DNA of 64,000 bases from Ctenosaura bakeri (taxonomy: Eukaryota > Chordata > Lepidosauria > Squamata > Iguanidae): assembly GCA_948474755.1 (NCBI GenBank), contig CAOLHI010000421.1, forward strand, positions 584,636 through 648,635, read 5' to 3'. Each line of letters begins with the position of its first letter. Position 1 is the stretch's first letter. Position numbers and translations under genes: made by a program. The notes below the pieces were generated by a model. It ran no database searches and was not told the DNA's origin. It saw only the letters and a list, made by a program, of their open reading frames with translations. This document shows positions 36,155-47,305 of this stretch, piece by piece.

Positions 36155-36336
36155 TGGCCATTTCCGCACTAGCCGGTTATGGCGCGATGATTCCACTTTC
36201 AACCTCCTCTGGAATCCTGGGGTTTGCAGTTTCGGGAGGGGCCGTCCGGCCCCTCCCGAAACTGCAAACCCCAGGATTCCAGAGGAGGTTGAAAGTGGAA
36301 TCATCGCGCTAGAACCGGCTAGTGCGGAAATGGCCC
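36155..36336. mobile_element. Near-perfect 182-bp palindromic MITE in MAL2 intron 1
   Basis: Two ~88-base arms with about three mismatches outside the centre. Left tip 'tggccatttccgcactagcc', right tip 'ggctagtgcggaaatggccc', centre near 'ggccgtccggcc'. It keeps many CpG dinucleotides, unlike older copies, so it is probably young. It begins about 150 bp past the exon 1 donor, so the MAL2 pre-mRNA would contain a long hairpin. Confidence 0.9.
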
Positions 36337-36376
36337 AAGGTTCTACACAATTTGGGTCAACTCCAAAAGCGGTTTA

Positions 36377-36685
<309 letters not shown>

Positions 36686-37080
36686 CTATGTGGAGGCGCC
36701 CCTGACGTGGCCTCGGCCAGGTAGGGAAGGAAGGAAGGAAGGGACGAGGCAGGGACGCGGAGAGCCGCAGGTGGCGGGACGGAGGGAGGGAAGGAGGGAG
36801 GCAAGGAGTGCGCGCGCGCGGGCGGGCCCCTGCCTGTGTCTCTTTTGGGCACCGCCCCGCCGGTCGCGCGCCTCCTTCGCCTCAGCCGGCGGCAGCCCTG
36901 GCGCCCACCTTCCGGCGCCTCCCCTCCGTTTTCTCGACGCCCCGGCCTGAGAGTGTTTTCTTTATACCTCCCTGTCTAGAGATTTCCGCCTCCCCGGCCC
37001 TCAGGTGCCGCCGCCAGGGCAGAGGAGGTGGGCGCATCGCTTTCCCAGAGGACGAGGGACCTGGGTAGGGGCAGAGACCT

Positions 37081-37337
37081 TGGCCATTTCTGCACTAGCC
37101 TGTTATAGCGCTATGATTCCACTTTCAACATCCTGTGGAATCCTGGGGTTCGTGGCCCCTCCCTAAACTGCAAAGCCTAGGATTCCATGGGATGTTGAAA
37201 GTGGAATAATAGCACTATAACAGTGTAGGGCGGCCCCAGGATTCCATAAGATGCTGAAAGTGGAAAAATAGTCCTATAACAGTCTAGTGCAACCCCAGGA
37301 TTCCATAGGATGTTGAAAGTGGAATAATAGCACTAAA
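37081..37337. mobile_element. Palindromic MITE with two extra right arms in tandem
   Basis: A full element (37081–about 37231) is followed by two further partial right arms ending near 37287 and 37337. Each carries 'ccccaggattccataaga/gga' and 'tgttgaaagtgg' motifs, spaced about 53–56 bp. Confidence 0.8.
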
Positions 37338-37340
37338 CTG

Positions 37341-37543
37341 AGGCCATTTCCGCACTACAGTGTTAAAGTGCTGCTGTTGCACTATCAACCTCCTATGGAA
37401 TTTTGGGGTTTGTAGTTTAGGGAAGGGCACTTCAAATTCTCAGCCAAAGAGCTCTTTGGTCTCAGTCAACTACAAACCCCAGAATTCCACAGGGCGTTGA
37501 AAGTGGAATAGCAGGAGTTTAACACTGTAGTGCGGAAATGGCC
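37341..37543. mobile_element. Palindromic MITE, long-loop subfamily
   Basis: 'aggccatttccgcactacag' to 'ctgtagtgcggaaatggcca', with the loop 'aaattctcagccaaagagct' between the arms. Both tips are intact. Confidence 0.9.
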
Positions 37544-37754
37544 AGCTTGTTCAGAAGCTGATCCAGTTGAGAGAGCCCTTTGGGGCCGGCTGCCCAGTTC
37601 ACTCCTCGTCGCTAGGCTCTAAAAAGTTACTCTGTGCACGCTTGGATGTTCTGTTTTGCTTCAAGGTCTTCACACCTTCTAAGGCTACAGGCAGATGCTG
37701 GGGAAAATATGGTTCAGGGGCTCCGGCAGCATTCTGAGGCTCACCAGGGATTGA

Positions 37755-38130
37755 GAGTCAATGTGGTCTGAGCGTTGTACTACAGCCCTGGAGACCAGGG
37801 TTCAATTTCCTTCCCGTTGGCCATGAAAACCCACTGGGTGAGCGTGGCTATGGCCATTTCCACACTACACTGTTATAGTGCATCCTGTGGACTTTTGGGG
37901 TTTGTAGTTTGCGGAGACCAAAGAGCTCTCTGGCTGAGAATTCTAAATGTCCATCCGTAAACCGCAAATCCCAGAATTCCATAGGATGTTGAAAGTGGAA
38001 TAATAGCACTATAACAGTGTAGTGTGGAAATGGCTTGTGTCAGTCTCATCACCCCCCAAAAAAACCGTGGGAGAGTCCCCATAAGTTCGAAATGACTTGA
38101 AGGTGCACAACAACAACAACAACAACAACG
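37755..38130 (+). mobile_element. tRNA-derived SINE split by a MITE
   Basis: SINE parts 37755–37850 ('gagaccagggttcaatttcc', 'cccactgggtgagcg') and 38035–38130 ('cagtctcatcacc', 'ccccataagttcgaaatgac', 'ttgaaggtgcacaacaac') join when the palindromic element at 37851–38034 is removed. Ends in (CAA)7. Confidence 0.85.
37851..38034. mobile_element. Palindromic MITE inside a SINE
   Basis: 'tggccatttccacactacac' to 'gtgtagtgtggaaatggct', loop 'gagctctctggctgagaatt' (inverse of the loop in 37341–37543). The left flank ends TA; the right flank begins TG, compatible with a mutated TA duplication. Confidence 0.85.
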
Positions 38131-38279
38131 TGTTGTTGGACGACATCTGCAAGCATGCCTCATTTCTGGCAGGGGCTGTTGGGAGATGAGCAGGGGTTCA
38201 GAGTCTGGTCTCCAGAGTTGTAGTCCAACGCTCAAACCACTGCACCATGCTGGCTGTCTTCAGAGAAGCTTATATACTG

Positions 38280-38475
38280 GTAAAAGCAAAATGCATAAAC
38301 TAGGCTACACTTTGGACATATCGTGAGACAAGGTGACTCATTAGAAAGGTAATATTAGGAACAGTAGAAGGCAGCAGGAAACGAGGAAGAGTATATCATT
38401 TGGGATTCACCCAGTCAAGACAGGGAGACAGGACCCTGAGTCGGCAAAACCTGAGCAGGGCTGTTAATAACAAAG
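38280..38475 (+). mobile_element. BovB LINE ORF2 C-terminal fragment
   Basis: Broken frames read like the BovB end ('LHFGHIV', then glycine/lysine/arginine-rich GSRKRGR-type and W/F-D-S motifs): 'cactttggacatatcgtgag', 'gcagcaggaaacgaggaag', 'aacctgagcagggctg'. Related copies lie at 53515–53757 and 62575–62760. Confidence 0.65.
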
Positions 38476-38689
38476 TCTCTTGGAGATCTTGGAAGATATT
38501 TATGGGAGCCATATTGGCCATGCAGCAAAAAACAACAAAGTCCACAAACAGACAGAATCCTTTATTGGCCAACCGTAATGCAGAAAATGCATCGTGCAAG
38601 CATTCAAAGCTTCACTGGCTTCTTCATCAGGCAAAGATATTAAGAATCATAGAGGGAAAAAAATTATGATTATGGTGGAGTCACAGGCC

Positions 38690-38950
38690 TATATTTTGCC
38701 TCACCTTAGGATCCCTGGCTCTAGGAAGGGATGCAGCTGCCATAACAGCCAAAGCTGATAATAAGCACTCCTGGCCATCACATCTGTTTGGTCTATCATT
38801 TGGTGTGATGGATCCAGAAGCACCCCCAAGCTGCAAACACAATCTTTCAGGGTGAGTGTATCCCCATCCAGGACTGGTTGACACACCTCTGGCCCCAGGT
38901 TAGGACCTTTAGTTAGCACCTCAGTCTTGTTTGGGTTCACTTATGGTATG
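38690..38950 (-). mobile_element. L2-like LINE reverse-transcriptase fragment
   Basis: The minus strand reads 'MNPNKTEVLTKGPNLGPE' then 'LDGDTLTLKDCVCSLGVLLD', the conserved segment after the RT active site of L2-group LINEs. No flanking parts of the element are seen. Confidence 0.7.
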
Positions 38951-39489
38951 TTTTTCCTCATCCAGCCTGTAATGCCTCCTCCAGGCAGAGGAGACACTAT
39001 TTTTGAAAGAAAGACACAATATAAAAGGAAAATGGGGATTGAGAAGGGAAAGGAGAACTCAGTTGTAGGTTTTTGCAATATTATGAGATTTGTCAGCTTG
39101 ATGGAATGGTGGTTGGATGACACTTAGGGAGTGGTGAAACCTGAAGCTAGGCTTCTCACTAGAGTAAGTGTTCTCCTTGGTATGTAAATACAGTATAAGC
39201 ACGTGCATGATCAGTCTCTAAGATTTACTGGTTTGGTTGCTTTGCTTGTTTGCATGTTTATCTCTAGCTGTGCCTTAAAGTGGAGTGAAGAAATAGCTAA
39301 AGATGTGGGCATAAGAACTAGCAGTGAGTCTGAATACACTTGTTTGGGACTGGAATGAATATGGGTATGAATTGCTGGCTTCTCCAAAGATGTACTTAAA
39401 AGGTGTGCTATTTGCCATTTTTCATCATGGAGAATCATTCTCAATGTGTTTGAGAGCTCAAGTCTCAGTCTTGTTAAGGAGTAGGTAGA

Positions 39490-39608
39490 GGGGGACCCTC
39501 CAGATGTGGTTGAACTGCACCTTCCAGCAGCCCTAGTCAGCATAGCCAAGGATGGGCAATGCAGAGAGACGCAGTCTAACACCATCTGGAGGGCTCTACT
39601 TTCCCCAG
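39490..39608. mobile_element. Dispersed 'CAACTCCCATCA' element, both ends present
   Basis: Left 'gaccctccagatgtggttga', right 'aacaccatctggagggctct' are inverted ends. The inner arms are 'actgcaccttccagcagccc' and a decayed complement. Confidence 0.65.
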
Positions 39609-39609
39609 C

Positions 39610-42600
39610 CCAATCTAGCTGCATGCAAGTATTTTATGCCGCATCTTCTGGAGGGCATATACCTCAGAAACAAGGTAGACCAGGATAGTTTGTTGCTTGA
39701 GGCAGAGAACAAGATGGCATGATTCCCATTCCTTGTGTAAAAGCTGGCTGGATTGACAGTGGTGCCTTTTGTTAGGTAACTGCCCCAAAATGCCTTGTTA
39801 ATGGGACAGTCAAGGGGATACTACAGTGCTGGAGAAAACTCATCATTTTAACTGCCTGACCCTACAAAGAAAGACAAGAGTATTGTATTGAGTGAACATA
39901 AGCTAATAATCTCTAACTCAATCTTTAATGCTTGTTAAATGTGCCTCTTCCTCTATCTTGTAAATGACAAGAAAAGTGTCTGTTTTGCTTCTACCACCAT
40001 CTCTTGCTAAGAAGATAATAATATTTATTTCCTTGCCAGGTGCCATACCACCCTTGAATCTATTGGGGATAATCCCCATTGCTCCCACTGCTGAATTTGC
40101 CACTAATAGTAAAAAGGAATTCTGAAGTTGACTTATGAAGTAAGACTCTCAGAATCCTCAGCTACCAATATGCATGCTGGCTATAGGATGCTGGGTATTG
40201 TAGTCCACAAAATACAGGTAACTTTTTCAAGTTCTGTTAAACAACTCCCCCCCCCAGCTTCTTCCTTTTAAATAAGTCATGTGCTCCCTGCATACTTAGT
40301 AAATAAGTGGAATTACAGTTCTGAGACTCTTCTAGGAGCATACTTCTACCTGTAAACTTAAAGTCCAAGGAGCACATGGTTTATTTTAAAGGACGAAGAG
40401 CTTTTTTTTTTTTTTTCATCCCACTACAGACAGCCATCACAAATTTACCATGAGGGATACAAACATCTGAAATGTATGTGTGCAGCCTGTGGTTTGCTTG
40501 TTGCCCTGGTATAAAGGAAGCACTTCACTGCCCTGTAGCCAGAATGGAAACACAGAATTTTAGCCTCTTTGCATGGTATTTTTTTTGTTGTTCTTTCTTT
40601 TAAATTGCCTTTTACCAGAGATGCTGGCAGAGGAGGGTCAAAACTGATGGACAGACATAGCTTTTTCAACAGCAATCATAAATATCAACTGGATTGAGAG
40701 AAGAAGAATGGACAGCAGGCACTGTTTCTCTATTAGTGCAGATTATCCACTCCAGGTTTTGGTCTGTACATTAAAGAACCCATCCAACTGCTGAACTCTG
40801 TCCTCCAAACAGTTCATCTTCTTGGATAGCTTTACCACCCCACTAAATTGGAAGCCACTGAATGCTGCTGTTTAAATACAAGTTGGATATATCTTACACA
40901 GGTCTACCTCAGTTACAGAAAATTGAGTATCAGGGGCAGAAATATCATGCTATCAATAGGGATGTGTTCCTATGCTACAAAAAAGAGCCACTCAGTATGG
41001 TTCAGCAGCCTTTTTCAAATCTTACAGTATGCACATGAGAAAGGAAATGGCCAGATCAGGTCAGCCTTGTGTAAGCGCACAAAAACATTGTGAACTTTCT
41101 AGAGGCTACCTGAAAGCTTCTTCCAAAATGCATCCAGAAATGACTTTTCTTTTCGCCAGCTTCCACTTGATTTCCATTTTGGTATTCAAATGTCTAGATC
41201 TCTGTGTATGTGTGTTTTAACATACTAAGGGTGTGGCAGGCTTCTCCAATCTCAAATTTACTCTCTATTTTTGTGTTCATGCATGCTCACTTAGGGATTC
41301 TGGAAGCAGCTACTGTTTCTCTTGCCTGTTGTAGGGGGACACACACCACTAAAGTAGAATCCCATTTTTTCCCAGCTCAAGCTTATTGCGCAGTTTACTA
41401 CAGATTTCATGCTACAAAGTGACATTGAAACTTTGCAGGTTGCCAGCCCTCTACCGCTTCCTCAATGCTAATGCTGCAACAAAACATTCAGGATGAGGTG
41501 GGAAAGGGAGGCTGGAGGGCATTAAAAGCCTTTGTAAAATGGAACCTAACTGTCAGAGGCTTTGTTAAGCTGTATCTATTTCTTAGTTTCAAGAGGGAAT
41601 AGCTGTCAATAATATACAGGAAGCCCCTGCCTTTCAATGCCCCATTATCTGATGACTTGCTCTTTGATATTTCCAAAGTAAAGAGAAGTTCCATTAATTC
41701 AATGGGAATTGTCTCTTTCATCTGTTCTTCTTGCCAGTAAAGGCTCGCTTGGAACCATTTGTGCACACTGCTTGCAAAGCAAGCTGAGAGAGGAAAAAAC
41801 AATGCCAAGCCAGCTGAGAGACTTTGCAAGCAGCAGGTACATAGTTGGTCCCATGTGAGCTGCCATAATTCCTTCATGCTCCCTACAATATAGTACATGG
41901 GTTCTGGTTTTCAACTAATTCCGTTTTCTGACTGCTCCAATCCCTAAATTGCCAGATAAGTAGGGGAAGCCTGTGTTTGAAAATCCTGGAGATTTCTTAG
42001 GTGTTAAAATAGAAAAAAAAATTACTAGTGAATCAAATGTCTGTTCTTCAGTCTTGCTTGGAGTTCTTCTGGGTTTCAGGAACCTCCCACAGGTCTCTCT
42101 CTTTCTCTGTGTCTTTAAGTCAGTGCTCACACACCCTAGAAGGTGTAGCTATAATAAGCATATATGACTTAATCAGGTTTCATGATCCTTTAAAGAATTA
42201 TTCAGCCTACAGCTTACCGTGCCAAACCAGCATAGTACGTTCTTGTTTGACTGCATATCAGTATCTGTCCTGCAGATTAATGCAAGCAATACTGGTATTG
42301 CAATATTGCAAAATCTGAAAGAAACACGTGATAACACAATAATAATAAATTATAGAACACAGCTTTGATTCTGAACTAGGTTGTGAACTGAAATGGAAGC
42401 TCTGGTTATTACTGTAGGAGGGAGGTTTACTAGCCAGGAAATACAGCAATGTCAACATTTGAAGACTGGGTTAAAGGGGCTTGTTTCAGAACAGAGGGTC
42501 TTTAGTACAGAACTGTCTAGAAAAAATATTTTGCTTTGGTCTTTAGTGGATATGAAATGAGAGTGTATTAGTAGGTAAGATGAAGTGTACATTTCTCAAG

Positions 42601-42654
42601 TGAAAGATATTAGTGTGTGTAGGATGGAGAAGGCTTTTTAAAATTTGCATTTTT
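39610..42654. other. Intergenic, no gene recognised
   Basis: Between MAL2 and COLEC10. A decayed palindromic fragment with 'gctgggtattgtagtccaca' is at about 40150–40240 and poly(T) lies near 40405. No exon-like segment recognised. Confidence 0.4.
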
Positions 42655-42750
42655 AAACAGAAAAAAAATACTTATTTATTAAAATATTTGTATCCCACTC
42701 AATATCATGGGATCACATGTAAAATCAATTTCAACTGTTTAAATAAATTC
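42655..42750 (-). mobile_element. LINE 3' tail fragment
   Basis: 'cttatttattaaaatatttg' and 'tatcccactcaatatcatg' are the inverted end of an L2/CR1-group LINE. Confidence 0.5.
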
Positions 42751-42919
42751 ATGCTTCAAGGAGAAATATACAAAATGGAAACACAATTGTCTTTTGTATT
42801 TGTACTTTTTGTGATAAGATTCTTGGCTTTAAAAATGCATTCAAAAATGCACATATTAGTGAAAACTGTGTACAAAAATATGAATGTTAGAAGGAAATGT
42901 ATATATTCTTTTTTTTTTT

Positions 42920-43100
42920 TAATGCCATCAGATTGTGGCACTAAGTGGAAGTCGGATTCAGGACAGATAAAAAGTAGTTCATCACACCACATATAGTTAA
43001 ACTGTGGAGGTCATTGCAGAAAGATGTATTTCTAGCTGCTAACTTGGATGGATTCTAATAGAGGACTGGACAAATTCCAGTATCACTTTTAATATCAGGC
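42920..43100 (+). mobile_element. LINE-type C-terminal fragment (CR1 group likely)
   Basis: 'gattcaggacagataaaaag', 'catatagttaaactgtggag' and 'aacttggatggattctaata' resemble the FRTD...VKLWNSL...LDGF motif at the C-terminus of CR1-group ORF2. Frames are broken. Confidence 0.5.
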
Positions 43101-44012
43101 AGTATGTGTTTATGGATCACTTACTGAGTGCAGTTAAACTAATGTCTTCCTGTCGGACTTCTCATTAAGGCAACTGATAAAGCATTGTATGAAAAAAAAT
43201 GTTCCCTTAGATGGTACTTTGACAGAATCCTGCATGGCTCTTAAGTTTTTATAATTCATCCATCCATCCAAATCACTGTGCCTGATTATTCCTAATAGGG
43301 AGGCTGCATGTAGACAACACAAGCAGAGGAATGAGGTGGTAGAGTTTTGAGGTAGTAGAGTGGACAGTACGATTTTAGATTGCAGAACTGTGTGTTGCCT
43401 GTTTTCAAATGCTCTCTCCTCTTTACAAAACTCTTTGCAAAGAAAGGTGGGAAAGATAGCACAAAAAGAAAGAATCTGAGGTTGAAGTACTCTCTCCCTG
43501 ATAGACAATATTCACTTGGAGGGAATTGTTCTTCAATGAGGGAAAGCATTTAAAAATAGAGCAACTACCTGCTGTCTGAAGTTATACACTCCATTCTACT
43601 ACCTCATAGTTCTTGTCACCTTGTTCTGTTTAGTTCTGTTGTACATCATTGTGCTCAGTTATTATTTGTGATTAAAACATTATAATCTTCTGAAAACCGT
43701 TTCTGTATAGACAGAGGTGGCTGTATCATGAGTTTGGTCCTTTAGAAAGCATGTTTGGGGCACTGCTAAAGACGTGGAACACAGAAAGATTTGTCTTGTA
43801 GGGCTACCACTCTATTGGTAGAATGGCCACATACTAAAGAAGACCGGTCTCCTGAACCTTTAATAGTTGTGCAAAAGACAGGATTTCAGAGCTGTAACTT
43901 GTCATGCAAGCCACACCTCCTGAAACGTTAAAGCTGCGGGAGCCCTGTCATCTTTTTCAACTGGCCACCCTTTCCACTGAGATTTTCTCTTGCATGTGCC
44001 CCTCTGAAATAA

Positions 44013-44230
44013 ATTGTTGTTATGCACCTTCAAGTCAGCTCTGACTTATGGCAACCCTATCACAGGGTTTTCTTGGCAGGGTTTGTTCAGAGGGGATTTG
44101 CCACTGCCTTCCTTTGACGATAAGAGAGTGTGACTTGTGTGCAGTCACCCAGCTGGCTCCCATGGCTGAGGGGCAATTTGAACCTTTGTCTCCCAAAGTC
44201 TGAATGCAATACTCAAACCACTCTACCACT
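44013..44230 (-). mobile_element. tRNA-derived SINE, (CAA)n type
   Basis: Complete in reverse: 'gttgttatgcaccttcaagt', 'cagctctgacttatggcaac', 'cctatcacagggttttcttg', 'gtcacccagctggctccc', 'aatactcaaaccactctac'. Confidence 0.85.
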
Positions 44231-44240
44231 GAAAGAAATG

Positions 44241-44735
44241 CACTTGGCCCTCCAATTTGCTAGGGCTAGGGGTACAGGACCATCGCAAAAGTGGAAAAAC
44301 TGCAAATAGCAAAACGTATATGTGTGTCTGTGGGAAGGAGGCCAAGAAATGGTGGGGAGAATGGGCACTCAGGATTCAAACCAGGTCAAGGAAAGGAGAG
44401 GAAAGTGGGGGGCAGGTGGCATGGTGTCCCTGTACATCTTCTCTCTCACTGGTCTCCTTCCCAGGGTGTGTGGGAGCATTGGGAGAGGGCTTGTGGTGCT
44501 GAGAAATCAGGCTGTGAGCTGTCCTTAGGTGGCCAGGGCAGCAGCTGGTGGAGGAGAAGGAGGGTGAGAGGCAGGTTTTGAAATGGCTGCACAGCCCAAC
44601 CAGAGCCATCAACTTTCCTTGTTTCCACAGAAAACAAGTGACTGATGTGTGTGGGAGGTGGGGTTAGGAACTGGAAAAACTCACAGATAATCAAATCTGT
44701 GAAAGTCAAACCCACAAATGGAGATAGCCGACCAA
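44241..44735. mobile_element. Tigger/pogo-like element, inverted partner 1
   Basis: Starts 'cttggccctccaatttgcta', then 'ctaggggtacaggacc' and 'aaaagtggaaaaactgcaaa', and ends 'gtgaaagtcaaacccacaaa', 'tggagatagccgacc'. It is the inverse orientation of the neighbour at 44757–45227. Confidence 0.8.
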
Positions 44736-44756
44736 ATGGTGGATTTATTCACAATA

Positions 44757-45227
44757 CAGTCAGCCCTCCACATTTGTGGGTTTGACTTTCACAGATTTGA
44801 TTATTTACAAGTTTCTCCAACCCCTGTCCACCCACCTCAGGTGCTTCTTTTCTGGGGGAACCTTCCCTCTAGGCAACTCCAATCAGGCCTCACAGCCCTT
44901 AAAAACCTGCCCCTGGTCCCTCTCGTCCTCCACCAGCTACTTCCTGGGCAGCTAGGATTGCTTGCAGCCTGATTTCTCAGCAGCACAAACCTTCTCCTGA
45001 TGCCCCCTTATACCCCAGGAAGTAGATGGGATTGAGAGAGAAAGTATAGGATCACCCATGCTTACTACACCCTCTCTTTTCCCTGACCTAGTTTGGACCT
45101 TGGATGCTTATTCTCCCCACTATGCCTTGGTCCCCATCCCACAGACACAGACACACACCTATTGATATTTGCGATTTTTCCACTTTTGTGAGGGTCCTGT
45201 GCCCCTAACCCTAGCTCATTTGAACTG
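44757..45227. mobile_element. Tigger/pogo-like element, inverted partner 2
   Basis: Starts 'cagtcagccctccacatttg' after TA (44755–44756) and ends 'ctagctcatttgaactg' before TA (45228–45229). Interior 'tttccctgacctagtttgga' and 'gtcctgtgcccctaaccc'. No transposase frame. Confidence 0.85.
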
Positions 45228-45229
45228 TA

Positions 45230-46170
45230 CGTTTCTGTCTTTTGATCCCATTGATCCCATTGATCTATTGGGAGGGTAGGAGTAGTGAGTTTTTTACAGG
45301 AGGAAAAGACAATCTAATGGAATTTAATTTCATGTTCCCCCATTATCAGCAGTAATGCTTGTTGCATCAAGTTCAAAGTCTTCTGTAAAAAAAACAAAGA
45401 GAAGTGAGGAAGAATGTCATCAGACAGGTTTCTCTTGTAGGTGGCAGGCAGCTGTTAAGTGGTGTTCTGGTAGCACACGGCAGCTGTGGGTCTATCCCAA
45501 CAGGCCATTAATCTGAGAACACACATACTATGGGCATTAAGACAGTAGTCTTGTGCACCTGGCATATCTTAGACAATCTGGTCCTTAATGTCTATGTGCT
45601 TTGATTCTCCATTATTTAATTTCAATTCTTTAAAAAAAAATAGCCACTGTATTCAATTGACTTCAAGATACAGAACTGGGAAGTTATAATAGCGTTTTAC
45701 CCTGTGCCAGCCTTGGTTGTTTGAGACACCCAGTTTATTAAACAGTAAATATTTAATGGTAGTCCAATATTACCAGTGAGATTTTGCACAACTAAAAATG
45801 CTAGTTAGAGTACTGTGATTTCAATTTCTGCCTCATTTATCTGAAGAATATTGTATCATTTGATTGCTCCTGGGAGTATTATGTGCAGTGAAGCAGGATT
45901 GCCCATATCTAGAATTTAATTTCTAGCTGCTTGGACAACAAACAGACAATAGCAACAATATTCCTCCCAATGTTGTGGAGACCAGAATAGACAACAAAAT
46001 CAGTCATTTGATATTGAGGCTCAAAATGTCAATGGCATTTTAGATTATTTTAACAACAATGCTGCTTCCAAGACTTAGAATTTGGAACAATGCTTTACTG
46101 AGTTCTGTTCTACACATCACATTACAGGAAGAATATGTAAAAGGAATCAGAAGATAGCTACAAAGGCAAT
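45230..46170. other. Intergenic, no gene recognised
   Basis: AT-rich sequence without recognisable exon or repeat. Confidence 0.4.
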
Positions 46171-46174
46171 AAAA

Positions 46175-46562
46175 GCTGATGCCCAAAGAAGGCTCCTCCG
46201 ATATGCAACAGAGACAGGCTGCTGAGCAGACCTCAAACTTGCCCCAAACCCATTGCTTAACCCATTTGCAGTTCCCCTCTGAGAAATGCACCTACACTTT
46301 GGGCTTGAGACAGATTGTCGTGTGACCAGTAGGCAAAAAGAAATGGAAGTGTTGTTCAAAGTTGTGAGGTTTGTGGATGAATGTGTTATGTTACTGAACC
46401 AAGGGCAGCAAGTCAGTCACTAAAAATATACAAGTCTCACGTCAAGTCGAGTCAGTGCATTTATTGCCGAGTTGAGTCTGAGTCAAGTCACTGAAGCAAC
46501 TTAAGTCCGACTTGTGTCTGAGCTAGTTGAGTCTGAGCCAGTTGACTTGAGTCTACATCACT
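46175..46562. mobile_element. AAGTC-rich unclassified element, second copy
   Basis: 'ggctcctccgatatgcaac', 'caggctgctgagcagacctc' and 'gtgtgaccagtaggcaaa' match 20055–20225. The right end holds many 'caagtc/gagtc' units ('cacgtcaagtcgagtcagtg', 'gagtctgagtcaagtcactg') and finishes 'gagtctacatcactcc', the inverse of the 'agtgatgcatttaagtc' end at 19668. Confidence 0.6.
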
Positions 46563-47034
46563 CCCTGCATGTAAGGAGAACCTTGGGAGGTAAAAAAAAC
46601 CCCTTCTGTTAGCACATTTAGCAAAGTGGGCCATGAAACATTCAAACAACCACTGAGTCAATAGATAAATGGAATAATGTGGGCATAGTATCATGTTTAT
46701 ACCAATGTGGACACATATATACAATATATGCGTTTTCCTTGGTCCTGGAAAGGAAATCGTCATGTGTATAACTGGAACAGTTTCAGATTTGTATTCTTCA
46801 GTAATTTCACTGAGAGCTAAATGAGCATTGCAGTGTGGAGGCAAATATGCAATGTGGAAGAAGATGTGCAGTGCAAACATCTGTCTCTACATTGAAATGC
46901 TCCTCCAACTTCTGTAGAACTGGTGCAAGGGGTTTGTAATATGTATTCTTGTTCAAGGTTAGATGACCTCTGTTCAAAGTGTTGAAGCCTTATGTGATTT
47001 GGGACATGAGTAACAAATGGAAGGAAGGCCTCAC

Positions 47035-47305
47035 TTACATCTAGGACATAGAGCAATGGATTCAAACTACAGGAAAAGAGATTCCACCTAAACATGAGGA
47101 AGAACTTCCTGATGGTAAGAGCAGTTCAGCAGTGGAATATGCTACCTTAAAGTGTGGTGGGCTCTCCTTTGAAGGTTTTTGAATGGAGCCTGAATGGCCA
47201 TCTGTCATGAATGTTTGATTGTGTATTCTTGCATGGCAGGGAATTGGACAGGATGGCCCTTGTGATCTCTTCCAACTGTATGATTCTACTATGTCAATCT
47301 GTATA
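47035..47305 (+). mobile_element. CR1 LINE 3' end
   Basis: 'gagattccacctaaacatga', 'ggaagaacttcctgatggta', 'gcatggcagggaattggaca', 'ggatggcccttgtgatctct' and the terminal 'aactgtatgattctact' are the classic CR1 C-terminal and 3' end sequence. Stops and indels break the frame. Confidence 0.85.
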
